Shown: positions 1 to 8,862, counted from the stretch's first letter. The stretch: DNA of 64,000 nt from JAFAZI01 sp035501255 (GCA_035501255.1 DATJWM010000008.1:4201-68200), one strand, 5' to 3'. A program made the numbers and translations. Notes: generated by a model from the letters alone, not told the origin.

Positions 1-768
1 CACGGTCGCCAGACCGCATGCGTACGGCAGATCGTCGAGAGCACCCGCGAGGGCAAGGCCCGCCGCGATGCCGATGCTGGTCTCGATCGCACTCGAGACG
101 ACCACCGGCAGGCCGCATCGTTCGGCGATCCGCAGGCAGGCGCGCACGCCACCGAGCGGTTGCACCTTGAGGACGACGATGTCGGCGGCCGAACGAACCG
201 CGACCCGTTCGGGGTCGTCCGCCTTACGGATCGACTCGTCGGCCGCGAGCCGAACATCGACGCGACGCCGCAAGGCCGCCATGTCCTCCAGCGACGCGAC
301 CGGTTGCTCGGCGTATTCGAGGTCGAACGCCGACAGTTCCCGCAGCGCCTTGGTCGCCTCGTCGAGGGTCCAGCCGGCGTTCGCGTCGACGCGTACGCGA
401 CCGGTGCTCCCGAGCGCGTCGCGCACCGCCTCCACCCGCGCGAGGTCGTCGGTGAGGCTCTGCCCGGGTTCGGCGACCTTGACTTTCGCCGTCGCGCATC
501 CCGATGCCGCGACCAGATCGTGGGCCTGCTGCGGCGCGATCGCCGGGACGGTGGTGTTGACCGCGACCCGGGACCGCCGCGGCGACGGCCAGCCGTCGTT
601 GGCGGCTTCGAGCGCGGCCGCGAGCCAGCGCGCGCTCTCCGTCGCGTCGTACTCGGGGAACGGGGAGAACTCTCCCCAGCCCGACGGGCCGGAGATCAGC
701 ATTCCCTGGCGCCGCTGTTGGCCGCGGAAGGGGATCCGCATCGCGAGGTCGTAGGTCGAGACCGTCAC
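1..768 (-). CDS. menC: o-Succinylbenzoate synthase (MenC), 3' end missing
   Basis: Enolase-superfamily enzyme that dehydrates SHCHC to o-succinylbenzoate in menaquinone synthesis, in the cytoplasm. The 256 residues present show the family's catalytic set in order: a KVK pair (K95, K97), metal ligands in VDANAGW (D128), AEQPV (E154) and AADES (D177), and a second lysine in VLKVQPLGG (K201). The GTG start at 768 overlaps the menA stop as GTGA, so the two genes are translationally coupled. The C-terminal part lies outside the window. The complete active-site set argues for a working MenC rather than another muconate-cycloisomerase-like enzyme, and the menA and menE neighbours support this. Confidence 0.93.
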   Translation of the reverse strand, partial: MTVSTYDLAMRIPFRGQQRRQGMLISGPSGWGEFSPFPEYDATESARWLAAALEAANDGWPSPRRSRVAVNTTVPAIAPQQAHDLVAASGCATAKVKVAEPGQSLTDDLARVEAVRDALGSTGRVRVDANAGWTLDEATKALRELSAFDLEYAEQPVASLEDMAALRRRVDVRLAADESIRKADDPERVAVRSAADIVVLKVQPLGGVRACLRIAERCGLPVVVSSAIETSIGIAAGLALAGALDDLPYACGLATV

Positions 769-1643
769 CGCGCGGCGAGGAGCAGTCCGAGGGCGAGGAG
801 GGCGGCGATCGCGAGCTCGAGCTTGCCGGTCCCCCCCAGGGCCGGGATCAAGGCTCGCCCGACGCCGCCGCCGCGCACCGCGCTCACCGGCTCACGAGCG
901 AGCGGGACGGCGAGGATCGCGAGCACCGGCCAGGCCGATCGAGCGGCGAGCGGTTCACCGACGACCGCGAGAACGATCCCGGCACCGACGGCGAGGACGA
1001 ACAGTTGGCGGGTTCGGGCCTCGCCGATCCGTACCGCCAGGGTGCGCTTGCCGGCGATCGCGTCGGTTGGCACGTCGCGCAGGTTGTTGACGACGAGGAT
1101 CGCCACCGCGAGGACACCGGTCGCGACCGCACCCACCCACGCGGTCAACGGCATCGTGCGGTGCTGGACGTAGGAGGAGCCGAGCGTGGCGACCAGCCCG
1201 AAGAAGACGAAGACGAACACCTCACCCAGACCGCGAGAGGCGTACGGCCGCGGCCCGCCGCTGTAGCCGAGCAACGCGAGGAACATGCCGACGCCGACCA
1301 CCAGCAACCACCAGGAGACGAGGGCCGCGAGCAGGAAACCGGCGAGGGCCGCGACCCCCATCGCGACGCCGATGGCGACGCGCATCGCGCGCGGCGTGAC
1401 CAGGCCGCTCGCGACCGCTCGCCGCGGGCCGGCGCGCTGCACCGTATCGACCCCCCGTACGCCGTCGAAGTAGTCGTTGGCGAAGTTCACGGCGACCTGG
1501 ACCGAAAGCGCGACCACCACGACGAGGGCGAACCTGCCCCACAGGATGCCCGTCGACGCGACCCCCGCCGCTGTGCCGACGATGACCGGGGCGAGCGATG
1601 CCGGCAGCGTGCGAGGGCGCGCCGCCTCGACCCACACGTTCAC
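765..1643 (-). CDS. menA: 1,4-Dihydroxy-2-naphthoate polyprenyltransferase (MenA)
   Basis: UbiA-family integral membrane prenyltransferase that attaches the isoprenoid tail to dihydroxynaphthoate, the membrane step of menaquinone synthesis. The 292-residue length is typical. The first Asp-rich prenyl-diphosphate motif is NFANDYFDG (about residues 53-61) and the second is VVNNLRDVPTD (about 185). About eight to nine hydrophobic segments are visible. The GTG start has AGGGAG 8 nt upstream. It is the first gene of a menA-menC pair and is divergent from menE across 74 bp. Confidence 0.95.
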   Translation of the reverse strand: MNVWVEAARPRTLPASLAPVIVGTAAGVASTGILWGRFALVVVVALSVQVAVNFANDYFDGVRGVDTVQRAGPRRAVASGLVTPRAMRVAIGVAMGVAALAGFLLAALVSWWLLVVGVGMFLALLGYSGGPRPYASRGLGEVFVFVFFGLVATLGSSYVQHRTMPLTAWVGAVATGVLAVAILVVNNLRDVPTDAIAGKRTLAVRIGEARTRQLFVLAVGAGIVLAVVGEPLAARSAWPVLAILAVPLAREPVSAVRGGGVGRALIPALGGTGKLELAIAALLALGLLLAAR

Positions 1644-1717
1644 CCGGTCGTCTCCCTATCGTCTGCTTGGCCGTCCACTCGCCGTCCTCCCGCGACCGCC
1701 ACTACCGTCGTACAACG

Positions 1718-2881
1718 ATGCCAGCCCAGCACACCGGCCGACTCCGCACCCTCGCCTATCCGCCGGGTGAGGAGTTCATCGCCGCCTTCGACGAGGCCTG
1801 GGATCGCGGTGACGCCGTGCTGCCGCTCGATCCGGCCGCCCCGGCAGCAGTGCGCGACCGGCTGCTTGCTGCCGTACGGCCGGACGAGCCGCTCGAGCCG
1901 GATGTCGCGCTGGTGATCGCGACCTCGGGCTCAACCGGAGAGCCCAAGGGAGTGCTCCTCAGCCGCGACGCGGTGCACGCATCGGGAGAGGCCGCCTACG
2001 CGCGGATCGGACGGGACCCGAACGATCGGTGGGTGTCCTGCCTGCCGTGGCAGCACATCGGTGGCCTCCAGGTGATGCTGCGGGCCCGGATGTTCGGGTT
2101 GCCGCTCACGATCCTCGACCGGTTCGACGTCGATCGCTTTGCCGCGGTTGACGCGACTCTCGCCTCCATCGTGCCGACCCAACTCGCGCGGCTGCTCGAC
2201 GCGGGTGTCGACCTTTCCCGCTTCCGGGTGATCCTCGTCGGGGGTGCGGCCACCCCGGCCCCGTTGCTGGCGCGGGCCCTCGACGCCGGTGCCCCCATCG
2301 TCACGACGTACGGGATGAGCGAGACCTGCGGCGGGTGCGCGTACTCCGGCGTCCCGCTCGACGGGATCGACATCCGGCTCGGGCCCGGGGGGCGGATCGA
2401 GGTCCGTGGACCGACCGTCATGTCGGGTTACCGGCTGCGTCCCGATCTCAGCGAGCAGGCGTTGGTCGGTGGCTGGCTTCTGACCGCCGACATCGGCGCG
2501 TTCGGCCGAGACGGGCGACTCGACGTCCGCGGGCGAGTGGACGACGTCGTCATCAGCGGCGGTGAGAACGTCGTGACGACGCATGTCGCCGCTGTGCTGT
2601 CGGGTCATCCGGCGCTCGACGCGGTCGCGGTCACCGGCGTCGATGACCCCGAGTGGGGCCAGCGGGTGGTGGCGGTCGCCGTGGTGCGTCCGGGTCAGCC
2701 GACACCGACCCTGGCCGAGGTGCGCGAGTGGTGCGCGGACCGGCTGGATCCGCCGTCACGGCCGCGCGGCCTGGTGGTGGTGGCGAATGTTCCGATGCTC
2801 GGCTCCGGGAAGCCGGACCGGCAAGCGATCCGCCGCCTGGCCGAGCGGGCGGACCGGCCCGGTCAGGCGGCCGAGGCCTAG
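1718..2881 (+). CDS. menE: o-Succinylbenzoate-CoA ligase (MenE)
   Basis: ANL-superfamily adenylate-forming enzyme that activates o-succinylbenzoate to its CoA thioester for menaquinone synthesis. It has 387 residues, the short actinobacterial MenE form. Motifs include TSGSTGEPKG (P-loop, residues 69-78), a TYGMSETCGG adenine-binding region and the C-terminal GSGKPDRQ lysine region. An in-frame ATG lies 120 bp further upstream but would run into menA. ATG 1718 is chosen because the protein then begins with the normal MenE N-terminus and TACCGT (possible -10) sits 9 nt before it. Confidence 0.93.
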   Translation: MPAQHTGRLRTLAYPPGEEFIAAFDEAWDRGDAVLPLDPAAPAAVRDRLLAAVRPDEPLEPDVALVIATSGSTGEPKGVLLSRDAVHASGEAAYARIGRDPNDRWVSCLPWQHIGGLQVMLRARMFGLPLTILDRFDVDRFAAVDATLASIVPTQLARLLDAGVDLSRFRVILVGGAATPAPLLARALDAGAPIVTTYGMSETCGGCAYSGVPLDGIDIRLGPGGRIEVRGPTVMSGYRLRPDLSEQALVGGWLLTADIGAFGRDGRLDVRGRVDDVVISGGENVVTTHVAAVLSGHPALDAVAVTGVDDPEWGQRVVAVAVVRPGQPTPTLAEVREWCADRLDPPSRPRGLVVVANVPMLGSGKPDRQAIRRLAERADRPGQAAEA

Positions 2882-2884
2882 CCC

Positions 2885-3061
2885 CTACGCCGATTCCGCC
2901 CGGAGCCAGTCCGCCGCGGCGAACTCCTCGGAGTAGACCTCCTCGGAGTGCATGGGTGTCGCCAGATCGAGCAGCAGCGTCAGCGGTACTCCCGCCTCCA
3001 ACAGTGACAGCGCCATGGCGGTGCCGTCGTGCACATCGGACGACCGAGTCTCCTTGGTCAT
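2885..3061 (-). CDS. Small conserved actinobacterial protein, function unknown
   Basis: A 58-residue acidic protein with a short hydrophobic stretch, GVPLTLLLDLA (about residues 25-35), flanked by charged residues. It has no cysteines, no signal peptide and no recognised domain. The ATG at 3061 has an excellent AGGAG 6 nt upstream, so translation is likely. I recall similar GVPL(T/S)LL(L/I)DL peptides in actinobacteria, annotated as hypothetical. It lies 124 bp downstream of ugd on the same strand and ends 3 bp after the convergent menE. The 124-bp gap has a small hairpin (3100-3113) and no clear promoter. Confidence 0.72.
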   Translation of the reverse strand: MTKETRSSDVHDGTAMALSLLEAGVPLTLLLDLATPMHSEEVYSEEFAAADWLRAESA

Positions 3062-3185
3062 CGCGTTCTCCTTTTGTCGCTTCCCCACGTAGTTCCTCGG
3101 CTCCATTCGGAGCAGTGGTAATCCGCCATTCGGGCTACTTCGACGGCGAACCCTGTCGACATATCCGACTTTTCGGGCAAGAGCC

Positions 3186-4508
3186 TCAGGGCCGTCCGAG
3201 GGCCCGGTAGTGCCAGCCCGCGTCCCGCCACCGTTGCGGGTCGAGCGCGTTGCGACCGTCGACGATGTTGCGGTGCGCGACCACGCCGTTGAGCACGGCG
3301 GGATCCATCTCGCGGAACTCCTGCCACTCGGTGAGGTGCAGCACAAGGTCGGCGTCGCCGGCGGCGGCAACTGCCGACGGTGCGTAGGTCAGATGGGGGT
3401 ACATCGTCCGGGCGTTGTCCATCGCCGCCGGGTCGTAGACGGTGACGAGCGCGCCCAACCGTTGGAGCCGGCTGGCGACGTCCAGGGCCGGCGAGTCACG
3501 GATGTCGTCGCTGTCGGGCTTGAACGCTGCCCCAAGAATCGCCACCCGGCGGTGACGGACGGAGTCGTCGAGGAGCTCGCGGGCGAGGTCGACCATGCGG
3601 GCGCGGCGGCGCAGGTTGATGGCGTCCACCTCGGTGAGAAACGACAGCGCCTGATCGACGCCGAGCTCCCCGGCGCGGGCCATGAATGCCCGGATGTCCT
3701 TGGGCAGGCAGCCGCCGCCGAAACCGAGCCCGGCATGCAGGAACCGGCCACCGATCCGCGTGTCGTGCGACAGCGCCTCGGAGAGCTTCTTCACGTCGGC
3801 GTGGGTGACCTCGCATACCTCGGCCATCGCGTTGATGAAGGAGATCTTGGTGGCCAGGAAGGCGTTGGCCGCGACCTTGACGAGCTGTGCGGTCGCGAGA
3901 TCGGTGACGACGAGCGGGGTGTCGGCCGCGAGCATCGGCGCGTAGACCGCGCGCATGATCTCCTCGCCGCGTGTGCTGGTGACGCCGATCACGAGGCGGT
4001 CCGGGTGCAGGGTGTCCTCGACCGCGAAACCTTCGCGGAGGAACTCGGGATTCCAGACCAGCTCGATCTCGTTGCCCGCGGGGGCTTCGTTGACGATCCG
4101 GTCCGCGATCCGCTCGGCAGTGCCCACCGGCACCGTCGACTTTCCGGCGAGCGTGCATGGCCGGGTGAGGAGCGGGAGCAACTCGTCGATGCAGCGATGG
4201 ACATAGCGAAGGTCTGCGGCGTACTCACCGGCCTTCTGCGGGGTCCCCACACAGAGGAAGTGCACGTCACCGAAGCCGGCCACCTCCGGGTAAGAGGTCG
4301 TGAAGCGCAGACGTCCCGACTCGATGTTCTTGCGGAGCAGCGGTTCGAGTCCCGGCTCGTAGAACGGGACCTCGCCGGCCGAAAGCCGCGCCACCTTCTC
4401 CGCGTCGACGTCGAGGCCGAGCACGTCGTATCCCAGCTCGGCCATGCACACCGCGTGGGTCGCGCCGAGATAGCCGGTCCCGAGCACAGTCATCCGTGGT
4501 GCAGGCAT
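3186..4508 (-). CDS. ugd: UDP-glucose 6-dehydrogenase
   Basis: Oxidises UDP-glucose to UDP-glucuronate with two NAD+, supplying envelope polysaccharide precursors; cytoplasmic. The 440 residues are typical. The N-terminal Rossmann motif is GTGYLGATHAV (10-20), the central dimerisation helix follows LKVAANAFLA-like sequence near 210-220, and the catalytic cysteine C267 lies in GFGGGCLPKD. The C-terminal UDP-binding domain contains GAAFKPDSDD. ATG 4508 is preceded by TACGAT and a 6-nt gap, fitting a leaderless transcript. An in-frame ATG 15 nt later is the alternative. It is divergent from an acyl-CoA dehydrogenase. A GDP-mannose dehydrogenase is less likely. Confidence 0.92.
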   Translation of the reverse strand: MPAPRMTVLGTGYLGATHAVCMAELGYDVLGLDVDAEKVARLSAGEVPFYEPGLEPLLRKNIESGRLRFTTSYPEVAGFGDVHFLCVGTPQKAGEYAADLRYVHRCIDELLPLLTRPCTLAGKSTVPVGTAERIADRIVNEAPAGNEIELVWNPEFLREGFAVEDTLHPDRLVIGVTSTRGEEIMRAVYAPMLAADTPLVVTDLATAQLVKVAANAFLATKISFINAMAEVCEVTHADVKKLSEALSHDTRIGGRFLHAGLGFGGGCLPKDIRAFMARAGELGVDQALSFLTEVDAINLRRRARMVDLARELLDDSVRHRRVAILGAAFKPDSDDIRDSPALDVASRLQRLGALVTVYDPAAMDNARTMYPHLTYAPSAVAAAGDADLVLHLTEWQEFREMDPAVLNGVVAHRNIVDGRNALDPQRWRDAGWHYRALGRP

Positions 4509-4579
4509 TGGAAAATCGTACGGCGGCGACGCCGCATCGACCCTTCCATCCCGGTTTCGCACCTCATTACGATGGCGCC

Positions 4580-5749
4580 GTGGACTCCGACTTCGACCTG
4601 TTCACGTTGCCGGAGGAGCATCAGCTGCTCCGGGCGACGGTTCGCGCGGTCGCCGACGACAAGATCGCGCCGCGAGCGGCCGAGATCGACGAGACCGCGC
4701 AGTTCCCGTGGGACGTGCACGACGCCCTCGTGGCCGCCGACCTGCATGCCGTCCACATCCCGGAGGCCTACGACGGTGTGGGTGCCGATGCGATCGCCTC
4801 GGCCATCGTCATCGAGGAGATCGCGCGTGCCTGTGCGGCCTCCTCGCTGATTCCGGCGGTCAACAAGCTCGGAACGATGGGCATGATCCTGGCCGGCGCC
4901 GAGGAACTCAAGGCGACCTACCTCCCGCGGCTGGCCCGCGGTGAGGGAATGTTCAGTTACTGCCTGTCCGAGCCCGAGGCGGGAAGCGACGCGGCCGCGA
5001 TGAAGACCCGCGCCATCCACGAGGGCGACGGGTGGGTCATCAACGGGGTGAAGCGCTGGATCACGGGCGGCGGGGTCTCGTCGTACTACACCGTCATGGC
5101 GGTCACCGACCCCGACAAGGGGGCGAACGGGATTTCCGCGTTCGTCGTCGAGAAGGCGGACGCCGGGGTCAGCTTTGGCGCGCCGGAAAGCAAGCTCGGC
5201 ATCAAGGGCTCGCCGACGACCGAGGTCTACTTCGACGACGTGCGGATCCCGGGCGACCGGATCATCGGCGCGCCGGGATCCGGCTTCAAGACTGCACTCG
5301 CCACCCTCGATCACACTCGCCTCACCATCGGTGCGCAGGCCTTGGGGATCGCGCAAGGCGCGGTCGACTACTGCACGCAGTACGTCCAGCAACGCCAGCA
5401 GTTCGGCCGTCCGATCGCGGAGTTTCAGGGAGTGTCGTTCCTGCTTGCCGACATGGCGATGAAGACCGAGGCGGCCAGGTCCCTGATCTACACCGCCGCG
5501 GCCGCGTCGGAGCGGCTCGCCCCGAACCTGACGTTCCTGTCCGCGGCCGCCAAGTGCTTCGCCTCGGATGTGGCGATGGAGGTCACGACCGACGGCGTAC
5601 AGCTTCTCGGCGGCTACGGCTACACCAAGGACTATCCGCTGGAACGCATGATGCGGGACGCGAAGATCACCCAGATCTATGAAGGCACCAACCAGATCCA
5701 GCGGCTGGTGATGGCGCGCAACCTGTTGAAGGCCAGTCCGCTGCGTTGA
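4580..5749 (+). CDS. Acyl-CoA dehydrogenase
   Basis: FAD-dependent enzyme introducing the alpha,beta double bond in acyl-CoA during beta-oxidation or branched-chain amino-acid breakdown. It has 389 residues with N-terminal, middle and C-terminal ACAD domains. FAD/substrate motif YCLSEPEAGSD lies near 126-136. The catalytic glutamate is E368 in YEGTNQIQRL near the C-terminus, the position used by medium- and short-chain enzymes. The GTG start at 4580 is chosen over an ATG at 4496 that would overlap the divergent ugd start, and TACGAT sits 6 nt before it. The stop overlaps the hemH TTG start (TTGA). Substrate chain length cannot be told. Confidence 0.92.
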   Translation: MDSDFDLFTLPEEHQLLRATVRAVADDKIAPRAAEIDETAQFPWDVHDALVAADLHAVHIPEAYDGVGADAIASAIVIEEIARACAASSLIPAVNKLGTMGMILAGAEELKATYLPRLARGEGMFSYCLSEPEAGSDAAAMKTRAIHEGDGWVINGVKRWITGGGVSSYYTVMAVTDPDKGANGISAFVVEKADAGVSFGAPESKLGIKGSPTTEVYFDDVRIPGDRIIGAPGSGFKTALATLDHTRLTIGAQALGIAQGAVDYCTQYVQQRQQFGRPIAEFQGVSFLLADMAMKTEAARSLIYTAAAASERLAPNLTFLSAAAKCFASDVAMEVTTDGVQLLGGYGYTKDYPLERMMRDAKITQIYEGTNQIQRLVMARNLLKASPLR

Positions 5750-6795
5750 CCGGGCCGGCCGCTGCGCCCTACGACGCGCTTCTCGTCCTGTCCTTCGGAG
5801 GTCCCGAGGGCCCGGACGACGTCCGACCGTTCCTGGACAACGTGACCCGCGGTCGCGCCGTCCCTGCGGAGCGGCTCGCTGCCGTGGCGGAGCACTATCT
5901 CGCCTTCGGCGGGGTGTCGCCGATCAACGCGGCCAATCGGGCGCTGGTCGCCGACGTGCGTGCTGAGCTGGGGCGACACGGGATCACCCTCCCCGTCTTC
6001 TGGGGCAACCGGAACTGGCATCCGTTCGTGACCGACGCGATGCGGGAGATGGCCGGTGCCGGCGTCCGGCGAGCGCTCGTCTTCTGCACCTCGGCGTACG
6101 CGTCGTACTCGTCTTGTCGGCAGTACCTCGAGGACCTCGAGCGGGCGCGACAGGAGGTGGGCGATTCCGCTCCGCGGGTCGAGAAGCTCCGGCACTACTT
6201 CGACCACCCGGGGTTCATCGCGCCACAGATCGACGCAGTGCGCGCGGCGCTGGACGGCCGCGGCGCCGAGCGCCGGGCTACCACCCGGTTGGTCTTCACC
6301 GCGCACTCGATCCCGCTCACGATGGCCACGGTGTCGGGTCGGGGGGGCGACACCTACGTTCGCCAGTTGCTCGCCGCGTCGGACCTCATCGCCCGCGCGG
6401 CCGCGCCCGACCTCGGGTGGGAGCTTGCCTTCCAGAGCCGCAGCGGCCCTGGGTCGGTGCCCTGGTTGGAACCCGACATCGGCAATCGGCTGCGCGACCT
6501 GGTCGTCGACGGGGTTCGTGACGTGGTCGTCGTACCGGTCGGGTTCGTGAGCGACCATGTCGAGGTGGTCTGGGACCTCGACCACGAGGCGGCCGGAATC
6601 GCGGCCGAGCTCGACCTCGGGTTTGCCCGGACGCCGACGCCCGGCGGCGATCCGCGGTTCGTCGCGATGGTGCGCGAGCTCCTCGACGAGCGCCTCGATC
6701 CGTCGGTCGAGGTGCGGGCGCTGTCGGATCTCGGTCCCAGTGGTGCCGACTGCTCGACAACCTGCTGCCTCCCGGATCGCCCAACTGTCAGCTAA
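5746..6795 (+). CDS. hemH: Ferrochelatase, coproporphyrin type, with predicted [2Fe-2S] cysteines
   Basis: Inserts Fe2+ into porphyrin; actinobacteria use the coproporphyrin-dependent route, so CpfC is also a suitable name. It has 349 residues. The catalytic histidine lies in FTAHSIPLT, and FQSRSGPGSVPWLEPD contains the conserved glutamate. Cysteines in FCTSAYASYSSC and the C-terminal DCSTTCCLP match the places where actinobacterial ferrochelatases bind a [2Fe-2S] cluster. TTG is the start and it overlaps the preceding stop. The last codons (RPTVS) and the TAA stop lie inside a 63-bp palindromic repeat (6778-6840), so the C-terminal tip after the cysteines comes from that element. Confidence 0.94.
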   Translation: MTGPAAAPYDALLVLSFGGPEGPDDVRPFLDNVTRGRAVPAERLAAVAEHYLAFGGVSPINAANRALVADVRAELGRHGITLPVFWGNRNWHPFVTDAMREMAGAGVRRALVFCTSAYASYSSCRQYLEDLERARQEVGDSAPRVEKLRHYFDHPGFIAPQIDAVRAALDGRGAERRATTRLVFTAHSIPLTMATVSGRGGDTYVRQLLAASDLIARAAAPDLGWELAFQSRSGPGSVPWLEPDIGNRLRDLVVDGVRDVVVVPVGFVSDHVEVVWDLDHEAAGIAAELDLGFARTPTPGGDPRFVAMVRELLDERLDPSVEVRALSDLGPSGADCSTTCCLPDRPTVS

Positions 6796-6840
6796 CGGTC
6801 GTTCTGCCGGCGAAAACGCCCAGCTTCTGACGGTTGGGCG
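6778..6840. repeat. 63-bp imperfect palindromic repeat, copy A
   Basis: Outer arms 6778-6791 and 6827-6840 are inverted repeats matching at 13 of 14 positions. The pairing continues inwards with mismatches so that nearly all 63 bp can form one hairpin. It shares length and sequence with 8800-8862 and 23088-23150. It covers the hemH stop codon, and its right arm supplies CTGACG (6827-6832), a plausible -35 box for the next gene. Confidence 0.82.
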
Positions 6841-6855
6841 AGGCGGGACTAGCCT
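6827..6855 (+). promoter_or_regulatory. Predicted promoter of the acetoacetyl-CoA synthetase gene
   Basis: CTGACG (6827-6832) and TAGCCT (6850-6855) are separated by 17 bp. The -10 lies 7 nt before the GTG start at 6863, so the transcript would be leaderless. The -35 box is inside repeat copy A. Confidence 0.55.
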
Positions 6856-6862
6856 GCGCTCC

Positions 6863-8848
6863 GTGGTCGAAGAAGGGGATCTGCTCTGGCGGCCCTCGGC
6901 GGACCGGGTCGCTCGCTCGCACCTGACGGCGTTCGCGGACTCCGTGGCCGAGGCAAGGGGGCGCACGTTTTCCTCCTACGCCGATCTCCACCGCTGGTCG
7001 GTGGACGAGCTCGAGGAATTCTGGGGCGATCTGACCGACTGGCTTGCGATCCGCTGGTCGACCGACCCCATCGAGGTGCTTGCCGACCGCAAGATGCCAG
7101 GGGCGCGATGGTTCACCGAGGGCCGGCTGAACTATGCCGAGCACCTGCTGTATCCGCTCGTTGCCGTCGATGAGGACTCCGAGGCAGTGATCGCGGTCCG
7201 CGAGGACGACCGCCGAACGGCGCTGACCTGGCGGGAGCTGCGCGCCCAGGTCGGCTGCCTCCGGCACTGGATGCGCGCTCGCGGCGTCGGTCGCGGGGAT
7301 CGGGTCGCCGCGTTGCTGCCCAACGGGCTCGAGGCGCTCGTCGCGGTGCTGGCGACCGCGTCGCTGGGCGCCATTTGGTCGAGCTGTTCACCCGACTTCG
7401 GTCCGACGGCGATCGCGGACCGGTTCGCCCAGATCGAGCCGAAGGTGCTGTTCACCGTCGACGGATACTGCTACGGCGGCGCGAGCTATGACATCAGGTC
7501 CACGGTCGAGGAGCTTCGTCGCTCCCTTCCGAGTCTCGAGCACACCGTCCTCGTCGGCTACCTCGATGACGATGCGATCCTCGACGCGAGCGTGCGGTGG
7601 CCCGAGGCGCTCGCGGACAGCGCTCCGCCGGCGTTTGAACCGATGGGTTTCGCCGAGCCGCTGTGGGTGCTGTTCTCCTCGGGCACGACCGGCTTGCCGA
7701 AGCCGATCCTGCACGGTCACGGGACGATGCTGGTCGAACACGCCAAGCAGCTGCGGCTCCATCTCGACCTGGGCGCGGACGACCGGTTCTTCTGGTTCTC
7801 GACGACCGGGTGGATGATGTGGAACCTCCTGATCTCCGCCCTTGCGGTCGGCTCGAGCATCGTCCTGTACGACGGCAACCCCGCCTACCCGGACGCCTCC
7901 CGGATCTGGCGGCTTGCCGAGGCCGAGCGGATCACGTCCCTGGGACTCGGGGCGCCGTTCATTCAGGCGTGTGCAAAAGCCGGACTGCGGCCCCGCGACA
8001 CCCTCGACCTCAGCGCCTTGCGGTCGGTCGGCTCCACCGGGGCGCCGTTGCCGCCCGAGGGGTTCGCCTGGGTGTACGACGCGGTCGGGCCTGATCTGAT
8101 GCTGTCCTCGCTCTCCGGTGGCACCGATGTCTGCAGCGCGTTTGTCGGCGGAGCGCCCTGGCTTGCGGTCCGCGCCGGCGTGATCCCTGCTCGGATGCTG
8201 GGTTGTGCCGTCGAGGCCTTTGACGCGCGGGGCCGGCCGGTCCTCGACGAGGTCGGTGAGCTCGTGATCACGGCCCCGATGCCGTCGATGCCGGTCGGGT
8301 TCTGGAACGACCCGGACGGGTCCCGGTTGCGGGAGGCGTACTTCGAGAACTACCCCGGGGTGTGGCGGCACGGCGACTGGGTGAAGTTCGCCTCCGACGG
8401 GTCATGCGTGATCTACGGGCGCAGCGACTCGACCCTCAACCGCGGCGGCGTCCGGATGGGGACGAGCGAGTTCTACCGCGTAGTGGAGGAGCTTCCCGAG
8501 GTCGAGGACTCGATCGTCATCGACACCTCGGCGGCCGGGGTCGAAGGCAGGCTGCTGTTGTTCGTCGTCCTGACTCCGGGCGCATCGCTCAACGACGTGA
8601 CGATGGCGTTGCGCAAGCGGATTCGCTCGCAACTCTCGCCGCGGCACGTCCCGGACCGGGTGATCGCGATCGAGGCGGTGCCCAGGACGCTCAATGGGAA
8701 GAAGTGCGAGGTGCCGGTCAAGCGGGTGCTGGCCGGCGTACCGCTCGCCGAAGCGGTGTCCGCGGGCTCGCTGAAGGACCCGACCACCATGACCCCGTTC
8801 GTCCAACTGTCAGCAACCGGGCATTCCGGCGGCCACAACCCCCGATAA
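6863..8848 (+). CDS. Acetoacetyl-CoA synthetase (acetoacetate-CoA ligase)
   Basis: ANL-superfamily ligase forming acetoacetyl-CoA from acetoacetate, ATP and CoA, used in ketone-body or polyhydroxybutyrate metabolism. It has 661 residues, normal for this subfamily. An N-terminal acetyl-CoA-synthetase-like region is followed by FSSGTTGLPKPILHGHG (P-loop) and LSGGTDVCSAF. The C-terminal domain carries NGKKCEVPVKR with the catalytic lysine. GTG 6863 follows TAGCCT by 7 nt and no Shine-Dalgarno is present. The final residues, from about VQLSATG to the stop, are encoded by repeat copy B, so the natural C-terminus has been replaced or extended. Confidence 0.92.
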   Translation: MVEEGDLLWRPSADRVARSHLTAFADSVAEARGRTFSSYADLHRWSVDELEEFWGDLTDWLAIRWSTDPIEVLADRKMPGARWFTEGRLNYAEHLLYPLVAVDEDSEAVIAVREDDRRTALTWRELRAQVGCLRHWMRARGVGRGDRVAALLPNGLEALVAVLATASLGAIWSSCSPDFGPTAIADRFAQIEPKVLFTVDGYCYGGASYDIRSTVEELRRSLPSLEHTVLVGYLDDDAILDASVRWPEALADSAPPAFEPMGFAEPLWVLFSSGTTGLPKPILHGHGTMLVEHAKQLRLHLDLGADDRFFWFSTTGWMMWNLLISALAVGSSIVLYDGNPAYPDASRIWRLAEAERITSLGLGAPFIQACAKAGLRPRDTLDLSALRSVGSTGAPLPPEGFAWVYDAVGPDLMLSSLSGGTDVCSAFVGGAPWLAVRAGVIPARMLGCAVEAFDARGRPVLDEVGELVITAPMPSMPVGFWNDPDGSRLREAYFENYPGVWRHGDWVKFASDGSCVIYGRSDSTLNRGGVRMGTSEFYRVVEELPEVEDSIVIDTSAAGVEGRLLLFVVLTPGASLNDVTMALRKRIRSQLSPRHVPDRVIAIEAVPRTLNGKKCEVPVKRVLAGVPLAEAVSAGSLKDPTTMTPFVQLSATGHSGGHNPR

Positions 8849-8862
8849 TTGACAGTTTGGCG
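8800..8862. repeat. 63-bp imperfect palindromic repeat, copy B
   Basis: Outer arms begin CGTCCAACTGTCAG and end TTGACAGTTTGGCG, inverted with a one-base bulge. It is the same length as copies A and C. It contains the stop of the acetoacetyl-CoA synthetase gene (8846-8848) and ends 4 bp before the convergent TIGR03089 stop, so it could act as a bidirectional terminator. There is no T-run. Confidence 0.78.

Noticed and set aside
4496..4579. Upstream ATG for the first acyl-CoA dehydrogenase
   Set aside because: It would add 28 residues foreign to the family and overlap the divergent ugd start. A -10 box directly precedes GTG 4580.
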